Shown here: piece by piece, positions 8,864 to 16,742 of the stretch
Numbering within the stretch: position 1 is the stretch's first letter
Layout of the letters: the number at the start of each line of letters is the position of its first letter
From: a candidate division KSB1 bacterium
GTDB taxonomy: Bacteria; Zhuqueibacterota; Zhuqueibacteria; JANLFK01; Oleimicrobiaceae
Direction of reading: 5' to 3'
NCBI GenBank assembly: GCA_034506335.1
Contig: JAPDPR010000002.1
Coordinates: 1-64,000, forward strand
DNA: 64,000 nt
Program-made: the position numbers and the translations under genes
Notes under the pieces: model-generated
Told to the model about the DNA's origin: nothing
The model's input: the letters and a program-made list of their open reading frames with translations, nothing else
Databases searched by the model: none

Positions 8864-9805
8864 TCAAGCGCGCGCCACTTCTCTGCGCGCCTTGCGCCGC
8901 TCAAGCAGCCCCTCCCAGGCCACCACAATGGGGCTCGCGATGAAGATGGACGAGTAGGTGCCGATTGTGACACCCACCAGCAGGGCAAAGGCAAATCCAT
9001 GGATCACTCTGCCTCCGGCGACAAAAAGCACAATCAACACCAACAGGGTGGTCAGCGCGGTGATAACAGTCCGACTCAGCGATTGATTGATGCTGGTGTT
9101 CACGATGGTAAGAATGTTTTCCCGACGCATGAGCTTGAGGTTTTCACGGATGCGGTCAAACACCACAATCGTGTCGTTCAGCGAGTAGCCGACCAGGGTG
9201 AGGAAGGCAGCGACCACCACCAGCGAGATCTCCATGTTGAGCAGGGAGAAGATGCCCAAGGTGACCAGCACGTCATGGAAAAGCGCCACGACGGCGCCCA
9301 CCGCAAAGCGGAATTCAAACCGCCAGGAGATGTACACCAGAATGAGCAGGAGCGAGATGAGGATTGCCAAGATCGCCGCCCTGCGCAACTCGGCGCCAAT
9401 CTTCGGCCCCACCGACTCGATGCTCAGGACCTCGTGGCTTTTGTCCGGCAAGTCTTTCGCAAGCTGCGTGCGTATTCTCTCTACTACCTGCGCGCCAGTC
9501 AGCTCTCCCTGCTCGACGCGGATGAGAATGTCAGTGCCGGCACCGCCACCGCGCAACGATGGAGAGGCTTTTATCTCGGCGGTCCCAAAGCCGATTTTCG
9601 CCATGGAGTTGCGAACCTCACCCACACTCACAGACTCCTTGAATTCAAGCACGATCGATGTGCCCCCCAAGAAATCAATGCCGTAGCGCGGGCCCCCATG
9701 GGCAATCAACGAGATGATCCCGGCGAGTATCAATACTCCGGAAAAGGTGTAGGCCGCTTTGCGCAGTCGCATGAAGTCGATGGAAGTCTGACCGAAAAGC
9801 TGCAT
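8864..9805 (-). CDS. secF: Protein translocase subunit SecF
   Basis: 313 residues. This inner-membrane partner of SecD uses the proton gradient to help pull exported proteins across. The order is typical: one N-terminal helix (ILAGIISLI), GIDFLGGT in the periplasmic domain, then five helices containing GYSLNDTIVVFDRIREN. I start at ATG 9805 (MQLFGQTSIDF) because AAGGAGAG lies immediately before it; the frame is open ten residues further. SecD ends 36 bases upstream. Confidence 0.96.
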   Translation of the reverse strand: MQLFGQTSIDFMRLRKAAYTFSGVLILAGIISLIAHGGPRYGIDFLGGTSIVLEFKESVSVGEVRNSMAKIGFGTAEIKASPSLRGGGAGTDILIRVEQGELTGAQVVERIRTQLAKDLPDKSHEVLSIESVGPKIGAELRRAAILAILISLLLILVYISWRFEFRFAVGAVVALFHDVLVTLGIFSLLNMEISLVVVAAFLTLVGYSLNDTIVVFDRIRENLKLMRRENILTIVNTSINQSLSRTVITALTTLLVLIVLFVAGGRVIHGFAFALLVGVTIGTYSSIFIASPIVVAWEGLLERRKARREVARA

Positions 9806-9841
9806 CGAATCTCTCCTTTTCTGCCCTGCTGTCACGCACTC

Positions 9842-11917
9842 TTAGATGCTGAGCTTGGTTATAGCGTAGCGGTCGGTGATATAGTCAAAGAACATGCGTG
9901 TGACCACAATGGCGGTGTACATGTTAATGATGAGGCCGATGGACAGAGTGGTGGCAAAGCCTCGCACCGGCCCGCTGCCGAATTGATACAGCACCACGGC
10001 GGTGATCAGAGTGGTCACGTTCGAGTCCAAGATCGTGCGGAAGGCACGTGCGTACCCAGCGTCGATGGCCGCCTTTATGGTCTTGCCGGTACGCAACTCC
10101 TCCTTGATTCGCTCAAAGATGAGCACATTGGCGTCCACTGCCATACCCACGGTGAGCACGATGCCGGCGACGCCCGGCAAGGTCAGCGTGGCCCGCAGGC
10201 CCGCCAAGGCCGCGATCAGGAAGAAGATGTTCAAGGCCAGCGCCACATTAGCGATGACGCCCGACATGCGGTAATAGAAGATCATGAAGAGCACCACCAG
10301 CGCGGCGCCTACAATGGCGGAGAGTTTCCCTTTCTCGATAGAGTCCTGGCCCAGGGACGGCCCGACGGTCCGCTCCTCGATCACCTCCACCGGTGCAGGC
10401 AGCGCACCGGCGCGCAGCACTACGGCCAGATCGCGCGCCTCTTCGCGCGTAAAGTTTCCTTCGATGCGCCCACTCCCGCCTGGGATGCGTTCCTTGATGC
10501 GCGGGGCCGAATAGACTTTCCCGTCCAAGACAATAGCCAGGAACCTCCCCACGTTGGCCCCAGTCACTCGGCGGAAGATCTTTGCCCCCTCGCTATTCAG
10601 CTCAAAGTGCACTTCCGCTTGTCCCGCGCGCACCGAGGACTCTCCGCCCCCAAAGGCGACGTCGGCAGTCTTGAGGTAGGCACCCACCAGCTCCGGCTCC
10701 TTTTTCACAAAGTAGAGCTGATAGAAGCGCTGCCCTCGCGACACGTACGGCTGCGCACCCCACAGGAACTCCCCGTCTCGCGGAATGATCTTCTGCACCT
10801 CAGGCATCTGGAGGATGCGCTTAATGGCGGCAACGTTCTGCTCGGGCACGCTGATCTGATCGGTTCCCTCCACGTAGCGCAATAGGGAGAAGAAGGGATA
10901 CTCCTCAAAAGTCTGCTGGTCTACCACCACGGTGCTCTCTGGCTGAGCCCCTTTGGCAGCCGTGTCCGCCTTCTCTTCACCGCCGAAAAGCTTGCTGAGA
11001 TCGATTTCCTGTTCCTGCGCTTTCTTCCCTTCGGGGAGTGTTTTTGCCGTGTCCGCCGCAGCAGCGGCAGATAGCTCTCCCACCCCGCCTTTAGTGCGCA
11101 TCCGCTTCACGGCCTTGTCGATGTCCTGGAGGAGGGAAAGCGTCACCTCTGGCTCGCGCAAAAGCTTGAACTCCAAGAGGGCGGTGGTGTTGATAATGCG
11201 CTTGGCGCGCTCTATGTCCTGAACCCCGGCCAGCTCAATAACGATGCGCTTCTCACCCTGGGGGGCGATCACTGGCTCAGACACGCCAAACTGGTCAATA
11301 CGATTCCTCAGCACCTCCAGGGTGCGGGCGATGCCGTCCCTGGCCTCATCCCGCAGCTCCTTTATGATGACATCGTCGCTTTGACCCCGCTTGCCGTAGT
11401 AACGGTTAAGTGGTATGTTGCGCGCCTTGAACTCTTCTTCCAGCACGTCAAAGAAGTCGCGGTTCTCGGTTCGTGCGCGCTTGTCCACGATGGCCAGAAT
11501 CTCCGTAAAGCGATCGTCGCGGTCGCGGGCCAAGGTGCGTGCGAGCTGGTGCAGGTCGGCCTCATACACCAGATAAGTCCCACCGACTAGGTCCAAACCT
11601 TGACGGAGCGCCTTTGGCTCTAACTTGTCAATCTTGCTCCGCAGGGTAATCAGCTTGGCGCTCAGTTCACGCGCCTCTTGTCGCGCCTCCTGCCCCGCGT
11701 TTGCAGTGGCCGCGCTGACCCGCGCCTCAAGCTCACCCACCCGCAACGCGCTGAGCAAATCACCTTGGGCTACTCCGACAAGCTGACTCAAACGAGCGAG
11801 ATAGGCGTTCTGCTTTTTCTCCAAAGAGCCCACCCGGAAGGTGGGGTAAAGCTGGTATACGGCCCAGCCCAATAGGACCACCAACAGCACAAGCTTGAGC
11901 AGGTTCTTCCTGCGCAT
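9842..11917 (-). CDS. secD: Protein translocase subunit SecD
   Basis: 691 residues. One N-terminal helix is followed by a large periplasmic domain starting near GLDLVGGTYLVYE (about 109-121), then six helices with GVAGIVLTVGMAVDANVLIFERIKEEL. The periplasmic part has an extra charged, alanine/lysine-rich stretch around residues 265-320 that explains its length above the ~600 residues of E. coli SecD. The ATG at 11917 has GGGAGGT nine bases before it. First gene of the secD-secF-STAS unit, with a strong promoter at 11995-12023. Confidence 0.96.
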   Translation of the reverse strand: MRRKNLLKLVLLVVLLGWAVYQLYPTFRVGSLEKKQNAYLARLSQLVGVAQGDLLSALRVGELEARVSAATANAGQEARQEARELSAKLITLRSKIDKLEPKALRQGLDLVGGTYLVYEADLHQLARTLARDRDDRFTEILAIVDKRARTENRDFFDVLEEEFKARNIPLNRYYGKRGQSDDVIIKELRDEARDGIARTLEVLRNRIDQFGVSEPVIAPQGEKRIVIELAGVQDIERAKRIINTTALLEFKLLREPEVTLSLLQDIDKAVKRMRTKGGVGELSAAAAADTAKTLPEGKKAQEQEIDLSKLFGGEEKADTAAKGAQPESTVVVDQQTFEEYPFFSLLRYVEGTDQISVPEQNVAAIKRILQMPEVQKIIPRDGEFLWGAQPYVSRGQRFYQLYFVKKEPELVGAYLKTADVAFGGGESSVRAGQAEVHFELNSEGAKIFRRVTGANVGRFLAIVLDGKVYSAPRIKERIPGGSGRIEGNFTREEARDLAVVLRAGALPAPVEVIEERTVGPSLGQDSIEKGKLSAIVGAALVVLFMIFYYRMSGVIANVALALNIFFLIAALAGLRATLTLPGVAGIVLTVGMAVDANVLIFERIKEELRTGKTIKAAIDAGYARAFRTILDSNVTTLITAVVLYQFGSGPVRGFATTLSIGLIINMYTAIVVTRMFFDYITDRYAITKLSI

Positions 11918-11969
11918 TGAAAGGTTACCTCCCAGAAACAGGTATCAGTGCCATATTAGTTCTGTGCAC

Positions 11970-11985
11970 CGCGGCACGTGCCGCG
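11970..11985. promoter_or_regulatory. Perfect 16-bp palindrome in the secD leader (candidate operator)
   Basis: CGCGGCACGTGCCGCG equals its own reverse complement. It starts about ten bases downstream of the predicted -10 of the secD promoter, so it covers the first transcribed bases. A dimeric repressor site is the simplest reading; an RNA hairpin is the alternative. Confidence 0.45.
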
Positions 11986-11994
11986 CGAGCTTCA

Positions 11995-12023
11995 AATATA
12001 GACCATTCCCACGTAAAAGTCAA
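11995..12023 (-). promoter_or_regulatory. Promoter of the secD-secF-STAS unit
   Basis: On the minus strand, TTGACT and TATATT are separated by exactly 17 bases. The -10 continues as TATATTTG and a TTTG stands 20 bases before it, so the site also fits the Bacteroidetes pattern TTTG-N20-TAnnTTTG. The leader to the secD ATG is about 70 bases. Confidence 0.65.
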
Positions 12024-12043
12024 ACGGAAAAAGGCGTTGCCGC

Positions 12044-13594
12044 TCACGCTTTAGGGACTAACTGCCGCACCGCGTCGATCACCGTGCCGTCGCGGAACTC
12101 GATAAGCGCCACAATGCGGTCGGTGAAGGTAGGCTTCTCCGGCTGACCGGTCATGTCGATGGCCATGCGGTAAAGCTTCTCAATGGGCACGATAGGCAAG
12201 GAGCTCCGTTTCAGCCGCTGCAAAAGGTCTTTGCGCCGCGGGTTGATTGCGATCCCACGCTCGGTGACGACGACATCGATCATTTCGCCCGGCGCCGTCA
12301 CCGTGACCACCTTGTCCACAATGATGGGCACCCGCCCGCGCACAAGCGGGGCAGTGATGATGGTAACCTCAGCGTCGGCTGCATCGGTGAAGCCGCCTAT
12401 GCCGTGGAGGAGCCAGCCATCCGAGTGTGTGTTCACGTTGACGTTAAAGTCCAGATCGACCTCCGTGGCCCCCAAGACCGAGACCTTCACCATTTGCGCG
12501 AAGCACCCCTTCGTGTGGTAGTTGTAAGAGACGAAAGGATTTGTCTCGATGTGCCGCGGGTTATCCCGAAGGGACTGCACGCCAGCGAGGTCAAAGCTTT
12601 GTCCGTCAAGGATGAAATGCGTGAGGCCACGGTTGAGCAAGTCGACCATGTATTGCGTGGAGCCGCCCCGTACAAAATCCGCTACCACGTGGGCCCGCGC
12701 CATGTGCTCGGCCATGTATTGGACAAAGGCCAAGGAGACCCCACCAGCGCCAGCCTGGAACGAGAAGTGCGGCTCGTACATGATGGCGCTGTCCACCACT
12801 AATTGGGCGGCATATTTGGCAATCAGTAGCCGCGTGGGGCTGCGCGTGATCACTGTTGTACCGGAGACGATGCGCGATGGGTCTCCTATGGCTTCCACCT
12901 GCACCACATAGTCCACGTTGCCACCTTGAATGGACCATGGGTAGCAGGGGAAAGGCACAAGGTTGTCCGTGATGACCACCACCTTGTCGGCATAGAGCGA
13001 ATCTGCCAGGGCAAAGCCGAGCGGCCCGCAGGCCGACTTGCCATACAAGCCATTGGCATTGCCGTGAGCGTCCGCCGCCGGCGCAGCGATAAAGGCCACA
13101 TCGATATGCAGATCCCCGTCCTGGATGGCGCGATAGCGACCGCCATGCGAGCGGAGCACGCAAACGCTGGGCATCTTGCCCAGAGAGCAGGCGCGCCCTA
13201 CCGGCCCGTTCATGGACCCCTCCACGCGGCGCACTACGCCTTTTTCGATATGGCGCACCAGGGGCTCATGGCAAGGGAAAAGGGCGGAGGGTGCCACCAC
13301 CAAGTCCTTGAGCCCACGACGTGCCAATTTGTCCATCACCATGTTCACCACGTAGTCTCCGTCGCGGAGGTGATGGTGGAAGGAGACAGTCATTCCGTCC
13401 TTGATATCGCAGGCGTCGATCGCCTCGTCCAGGGATTTGAGCAGCTTGTTGCGGAACTGGCTCGCGGCACGTATGGGAGCGCCAGCCGTGCGCCCGCCGC
13501 CTTTGTCGGCGTGTGCCCCCTGAAAAGGCCTCAGTTTTCTCCCCTCCACCTCCGTAGGTACCAGTCGGCCAATTGCGTTTTCTACCAGGTCCAT
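12044..13594 (-). CDS. citF: Citrate lyase alpha subunit (citrate:acetyl-ACP transferase)
   Basis: 516 residues, full length for CitF. In citrate lyase this subunit swaps acetyl for citryl on the acyl-carrier subunit. Family segments include KDGMTVSFHHHLRDGDYVVN, GRYRAIQDGDLHIDVAFIA, DAHGNANGLYGKSACGPLG, SFQAGAGG and DFNVNVNTHSDG. The ATG has GAGG seven bases upstream. It is the last gene of the unit, 19 bases after citDE, and follows the two microcompartment genes. Citramalate lyase has a homologous alpha subunit, so the true substrate could be citramalate. I see no obvious added amphipathic targeting peptide. Confidence 0.93.
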   Translation of the reverse strand: MDLVENAIGRLVPTEVEGRKLRPFQGAHADKGGGRTAGAPIRAASQFRNKLLKSLDEAIDACDIKDGMTVSFHHHLRDGDYVVNMVMDKLARRGLKDLVVAPSALFPCHEPLVRHIEKGVVRRVEGSMNGPVGRACSLGKMPSVCVLRSHGGRYRAIQDGDLHIDVAFIAAPAADAHGNANGLYGKSACGPLGFALADSLYADKVVVITDNLVPFPCYPWSIQGGNVDYVVQVEAIGDPSRIVSGTTVITRSPTRLLIAKYAAQLVVDSAIMYEPHFSFQAGAGGVSLAFVQYMAEHMARAHVVADFVRGGSTQYMVDLLNRGLTHFILDGQSFDLAGVQSLRDNPRHIETNPFVSYNYHTKGCFAQMVKVSVLGATEVDLDFNVNVNTHSDGWLLHGIGGFTDAADAEVTIITAPLVRGRVPIIVDKVVTVTAPGEMIDVVVTERGIAINPRRKDLLQRLKRSSLPIVPIEKLYRMAIDMTGQPEKPTFTDRIVALIEFRDGTVIDAVRQLVPKA

Positions 13595-13613
13595 ACGTCA
13601 ACCTCGCTTGTGC

Positions 13614-14801
13614 TCACTCGACCAGGCCCAGGGCTTTTGCCAATTGGAGGGTGCGTCTGGCGCGGGCCACCACAGGGGCATCGATCATCTTGGTGCCAAG
13701 GCTAGCCACTCCTGCGCCGCGGCGCTCAGCCTCCTCCAGAGCGGCAATCACCTGTTGCGCGTGCGCAATCCGCTCCGGGCTGGGCGCGAATGCGCGGTGA
13801 ATCGGCTCTATCTGCGCCGGGTGGATCACGCCTTTGCCCTCGAATCCCAGCGCAATAGCCTCCTCGGTGCTCTTGACCAGGCCCTCCACGTCAGCCACGT
13901 CCGAAAACACCGTGTCTAGCGCCTGCACACGCGCCGCCTTGGCGGCCAGCACCAACAGACTCCGTGCCACAAAGCTCTCCTTGCCTTCCACGGTGCGCTC
14001 GGCGCCGATGTCTGCACTAAAGTCCTCCGCGCCAAAGCAGAGGGCCACCACGCGCTGGCTCGCGGTGGCAATCTCGTATGCGTTCAGCACTCCACGCGCC
14101 GTTTCGATGAGAGGCATAAGCCAGATATTTCGGCGCAAGCGGTGCTGTCGCTCCAGCGCTGCCACCCTCTCTTCCACCTCCACTACGCTGCTTGCCGCCT
14201 CGCATTTTGGGATGAGAATAGTGTCTGGCTCCGCCGGGACCACCACTTCGAGATCCAGGGCCCCAAACTCGGTGGCGAGGGGGTTGATGCGCACGATCCG
14301 TTCGGCAGCGCCAAAGTCAACCGCCAAAAGGGTATTGCGCACGAGTATGCGTGCGGCACCCTTGTCTTGGGGTGCCACGGAGTCTTCAAGATCTAAGATC
14401 ACACTGTCGGCGCCAAAGAGTCCTGCGTTGAGCATGAGGTCAGGGTTGTTGCCGGGCAGATAGAGGCGGGTGCGCCGCAAACGGTCCTTGGCCACTTGCC
14501 TGCGCGGAGCGCGTCGCGGCGGCCACACGCCGGGTCCGGCCACCGGAGAGAGCGCCCTCACCGCCGCCTCCACCCGCGCCATGATCACATGGTCCAGCGC
14601 GCCCTTGTCGTCCACCTGCACATGGGCATGGCGCACGCCCAACTGCTCCAGAGTCCCAACAACCGTGCGCCGAATCTGTTCCCCAAATGTGCCCAGCACT
14701 GAGCTTTGCAGGTCAATTCTGATGCCGCCCCTGCGGCGCATAGTCAGCGTGAGCAGGAGGTCGCTTTTGTCGCTTCGTCCAACCTGTACCTGTTTTTCCA
14801 T
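13614..14801 (-). CDS. citE: Fused citrate lyase acyl-carrier (CitD) and beta (CitE) subunits
   Basis: 395 residues. Residues 1 to about 90 are a CitD domain: KSDLLLTL carries the serine (about S13) that holds the phosphoribosyl-dephospho-CoA group, followed by FGEQIRRTV and DDKGALDHVIMARVEAAVR, all typical of CitD. After an arginine/proline-rich linker (about 90-108), CitE starts at RRTRLYLPGNNPDLM, with DSVILDLEDSV, the GAEDFSADIGAERT segment and GKGVIHPAQIEPIH. CitE cleaves citryl-ACP to oxaloacetate and acetyl-ACP. CitD and CitE are usually separate; here the carrier is covalently tied to the lyase in the usual gene order D-E-F. citC, citX and citG, needed for loading and activation, are not in the window. 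Confidence 0.92.
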   Translation of the reverse strand: MEKQVQVGRSDKSDLLLTLTMRRRGGIRIDLQSSVLGTFGEQIRRTVVGTLEQLGVRHAHVQVDDKGALDHVIMARVEAAVRALSPVAGPGVWPPRRAPRRQVAKDRLRRTRLYLPGNNPDLMLNAGLFGADSVILDLEDSVAPQDKGAARILVRNTLLAVDFGAAERIVRINPLATEFGALDLEVVVPAEPDTILIPKCEAASSVVEVEERVAALERQHRLRRNIWLMPLIETARGVLNAYEIATASQRVVALCFGAEDFSADIGAERTVEGKESFVARSLLVLAAKAARVQALDTVFSDVADVEGLVKSTEEAIALGFEGKGVIHPAQIEPIHRAFAPSPERIAHAQQVIAALEEAERRGAGVASLGTKMIDAPVVARARRTLQLAKALGLVE

Positions 14802-14834
14802 AGTCGCGTCTCTCGCTCCTCAGATCACCGCCAG

Positions 14835-15395
14835 TCATAGCAAGCTTCGGGCTAATTCCGGTTTGGGAGCCGGGATGACGACAGTGCGCATCAACAGTCC
14901 TTTCGGCTGCACCACGGCAGCACCTGCCTGGACTGCGGCGCGCGCCGCCGCCACCTCGCCGGTCAGGGTCACAAAAGACTTGCCCCCCAGCCCTACGGCC
15001 AGACGGACCTCGATGAGCACCACCTTAGCTGCCTTGGCGGCCGCATCGGCTGCCTGAATGCTGGACGCCACCGAAAAGGTCTCGATGATGCCCAGCGCCT
15101 CCACCTCGTCTACCGCGGAGGTGGCATTGATGGCAGGGAACACACCGGGGTGCACGCGCGGCAGGACCATCTCGTCCACTACCGTTTCGGCGCCTCGGTC
15201 CACGCCGGCCCGCACGCTGCTGTGCACCGCCGCCACATCGCCACGCACCAGGCAAATGTACTTGCCAGGACAGACGGTCTTGGCCACCAGCAGCTCCACC
15301 TCGCTCACCTTAAGCATGGCGTCGGCCGCTTCGATCCCCACCGCAATGCTATTGAATTCAACCAGCCCAATACAGTCTTTCGCCACTTCCGCCAT
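14835..15395 (-). CDS. BMC-T microcompartment shell protein, PduT-like (tandem BMC domains, Fe-S cysteine)
   Basis: 186 residues with two BMC domains (about 6-88 and 97-180), the layout of trimeric shell proteins that make pseudo-hexameric tiles. It resembles PduT along its length: LLVAKTVCPGKYICLV places a cysteine (about C42) where PduT has the cysteine that holds a 4Fe-4S cluster in the trimer pore. Domain two has FSVASSIQAADAAAKAAKV and AVGLGGKSFVTLTGEV. In Pdu compartments PduT is thought to pass electrons through the shell with PduS. It starts 22 bases after the pduS-like gene with CCGGAG before the ATG. Confidence 0.92.
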   Translation of the reverse strand: MAEVAKDCIGLVEFNSIAVGIEAADAMLKVSEVELLVAKTVCPGKYICLVRGDVAAVHSSVRAGVDRGAETVVDEMVLPRVHPGVFPAINATSAVDEVEALGIIETFSVASSIQAADAAAKAAKVVLIEVRLAVGLGGKSFVTLTGEVAAARAAVQAGAAVVQPKGLLMRTVVIPAPKPELARSLL

Positions 15396-15417
15396 CGCAA
15401 CTCCGGTTTAGTTCCAC

Positions 15418-16725
15418 TCACTCCGTGGCGATTGTCACCACATGACTGTCGACCTGGACTACGCGACCTGAAACTGAGGCGTGCACACATGCGCCCAACT
15501 CGTCGCGCAAGACCTGGCCAACGAGTTCTCCTTCCCGCACCTTTTGCCCAATTGCGACCACCGGTCGCGCCGGCGCGCCCGCATGTTGCTTCAGAGGAAT
15601 ATGCACCTGTCTGGGTACGATCATCGTTTCGCAGTAGCGCGCTGGTCGGTAGTAGGGTGTAAGGTCAAAGCGCGCCATCAGGCGGTGTGTGGGGATTCGG
15701 CCGGTCCCCACAGGGACACGCGGCTGGACTGTCCGCTGCCGCGGTGCCATCGTTCCCAGGCTGCGGAGGTGTTCTTTTACCGCGCGGTTGACCATCCGCG
15801 GTGAGAGCCCCATGGGACAGGCGTATTCACAGGCCCCACACTCGGAACAGAGCAGTGCCATCCTCGCCACCTTGGTGTCGGTATGCGAGCCCAGTGCAGC
15901 GGCCCGCATCACCCGATGGGGCTCCAGCCCGTGCCCCAACAGGTAACGATTGCAGCTCTCGGTGCACAGGACGCACTGCGTGCAGGCAGATCGCGCGTTC
16001 CGCAGCTGGTGCTCGAGCCTCTGGCTGCGCTGCTGGACGTACACGTGCTGCCTGGGTAACACAATGACCGCTGCAGTGGTCTTGGCAATGGGGGTTGACG
16101 AATCTTCCGTCAGGCAGCCCATCATTACGCCGCCAAGGAAAAACACCGGATCCTCACACATCACACCACCGCACACGGGTAACAGCTCGCGCACAGGCGT
16201 ACCGATGGGCACCCGAACCACCCGCGGTTCCGCGACGCACCCGCCGACGGTCAGCGTCCGCTGTGTGACCGGCGTCCCATCCCAGGCCGCGGCCACGTTC
16301 CGCAGCGTCTCGACGTTTTGCACCAGCACACCCACCTGAACGGGGAGTCCCCCCTCGGGCACCAGTCTCCCTGTGGCAATGGGTACTACCTCGTGCTCGT
16401 CTCCGGCTGGGTAGCAGTCCGGCAGCTTTACCACTTCCACGTCCGCAGGCAGTTCCTTCGGCAGCAGTGCCAGACTTTTGCCCTTGATGGCAACGAGAAG
16501 TTTCCGTGCGCCAGTTGCCTGGGCCACCAGCCGTAGTCCACGCACTACACCCGGCCACTCGCGGCTGATCACCTCCTGGTCATTGCACAAAAGCGGTTCA
16601 CACTCGGCGGCATTGGCGACCACGCATTCCACCTGGCAAGCGAGTTTGCGGTGGGTGGGGAAGCCCCCGCCGCCTGCGCCTACCACTCCTGCGGCAAAAA
16701 CTCTGTCAGCCAACGCGCCCGCCAC
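15418..16725 (-). CDS. PduS-like / RnfC-family Fe-S flavoprotein
   Basis: 435 residues. The N-terminus has GAGGGGFPTHRK (about 17-28), the nucleotide/flavin-binding loop of the RnfC/Nqo1 family, and GEVNAAECEPLL-type cofactor residues (here ANAAECEPLLCND). Two 4Fe-4S motifs follow: CTQCVLCTESC near 247 and CSECGACEYACP near 292. The C-terminus forms a short beta-rich segment (IGQKVREGELVGQV). In Pdu compartments PduS is a flavin/Fe-S reductase that works with PduT. Start is GTG 16725 with GGAGG upstream; the amidase ends 17 bases before. There is no cobalamin enzyme nearby, so a corrin reductase role is unlikely here and an electron-relay role is more plausible. Confidence 0.9.
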   Translation of the reverse strand: MAGALADRVFAAGVVGAGGGGFPTHRKLACQVECVVANAAECEPLLCNDQEVISREWPGVVRGLRLVAQATGARKLLVAIKGKSLALLPKELPADVEVVKLPDCYPAGDEHEVVPIATGRLVPEGGLPVQVGVLVQNVETLRNVAAAWDGTPVTQRTLTVGGCVAEPRVVRVPIGTPVRELLPVCGGVMCEDPVFFLGGVMMGCLTEDSSTPIAKTTAAVIVLPRQHVYVQQRSQRLEHQLRNARSACTQCVLCTESCNRYLLGHGLEPHRVMRAAALGSHTDTKVARMALLCSECGACEYACPMGLSPRMVNRAVKEHLRSLGTMAPRQRTVQPRVPVGTGRIPTHRLMARFDLTPYYRPARYCETMIVPRQVHIPLKQHAGAPARPVVAIGQKVREGELVGQVLRDELGACVHASVSGRVVQVDSHVVTIATE

Positions 16726-16742
16726 GCCTCAAGCCCTCCGTC

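Noticed and set aside
8729-10885. 718-residue open frame opposite secD-secF
   Set aside because: It is antisense to two certain genes, has His/Gln/Asp-rich low-complexity composition typical of GC-rich shadow frames, and no family similarity.
15418-16725. Reading the PduS-like protein as RnfC of an Rnf complex
   Set aside because: No RnfABDEG genes are adjacent, and the direct PduT neighbour and length fit PduS better.
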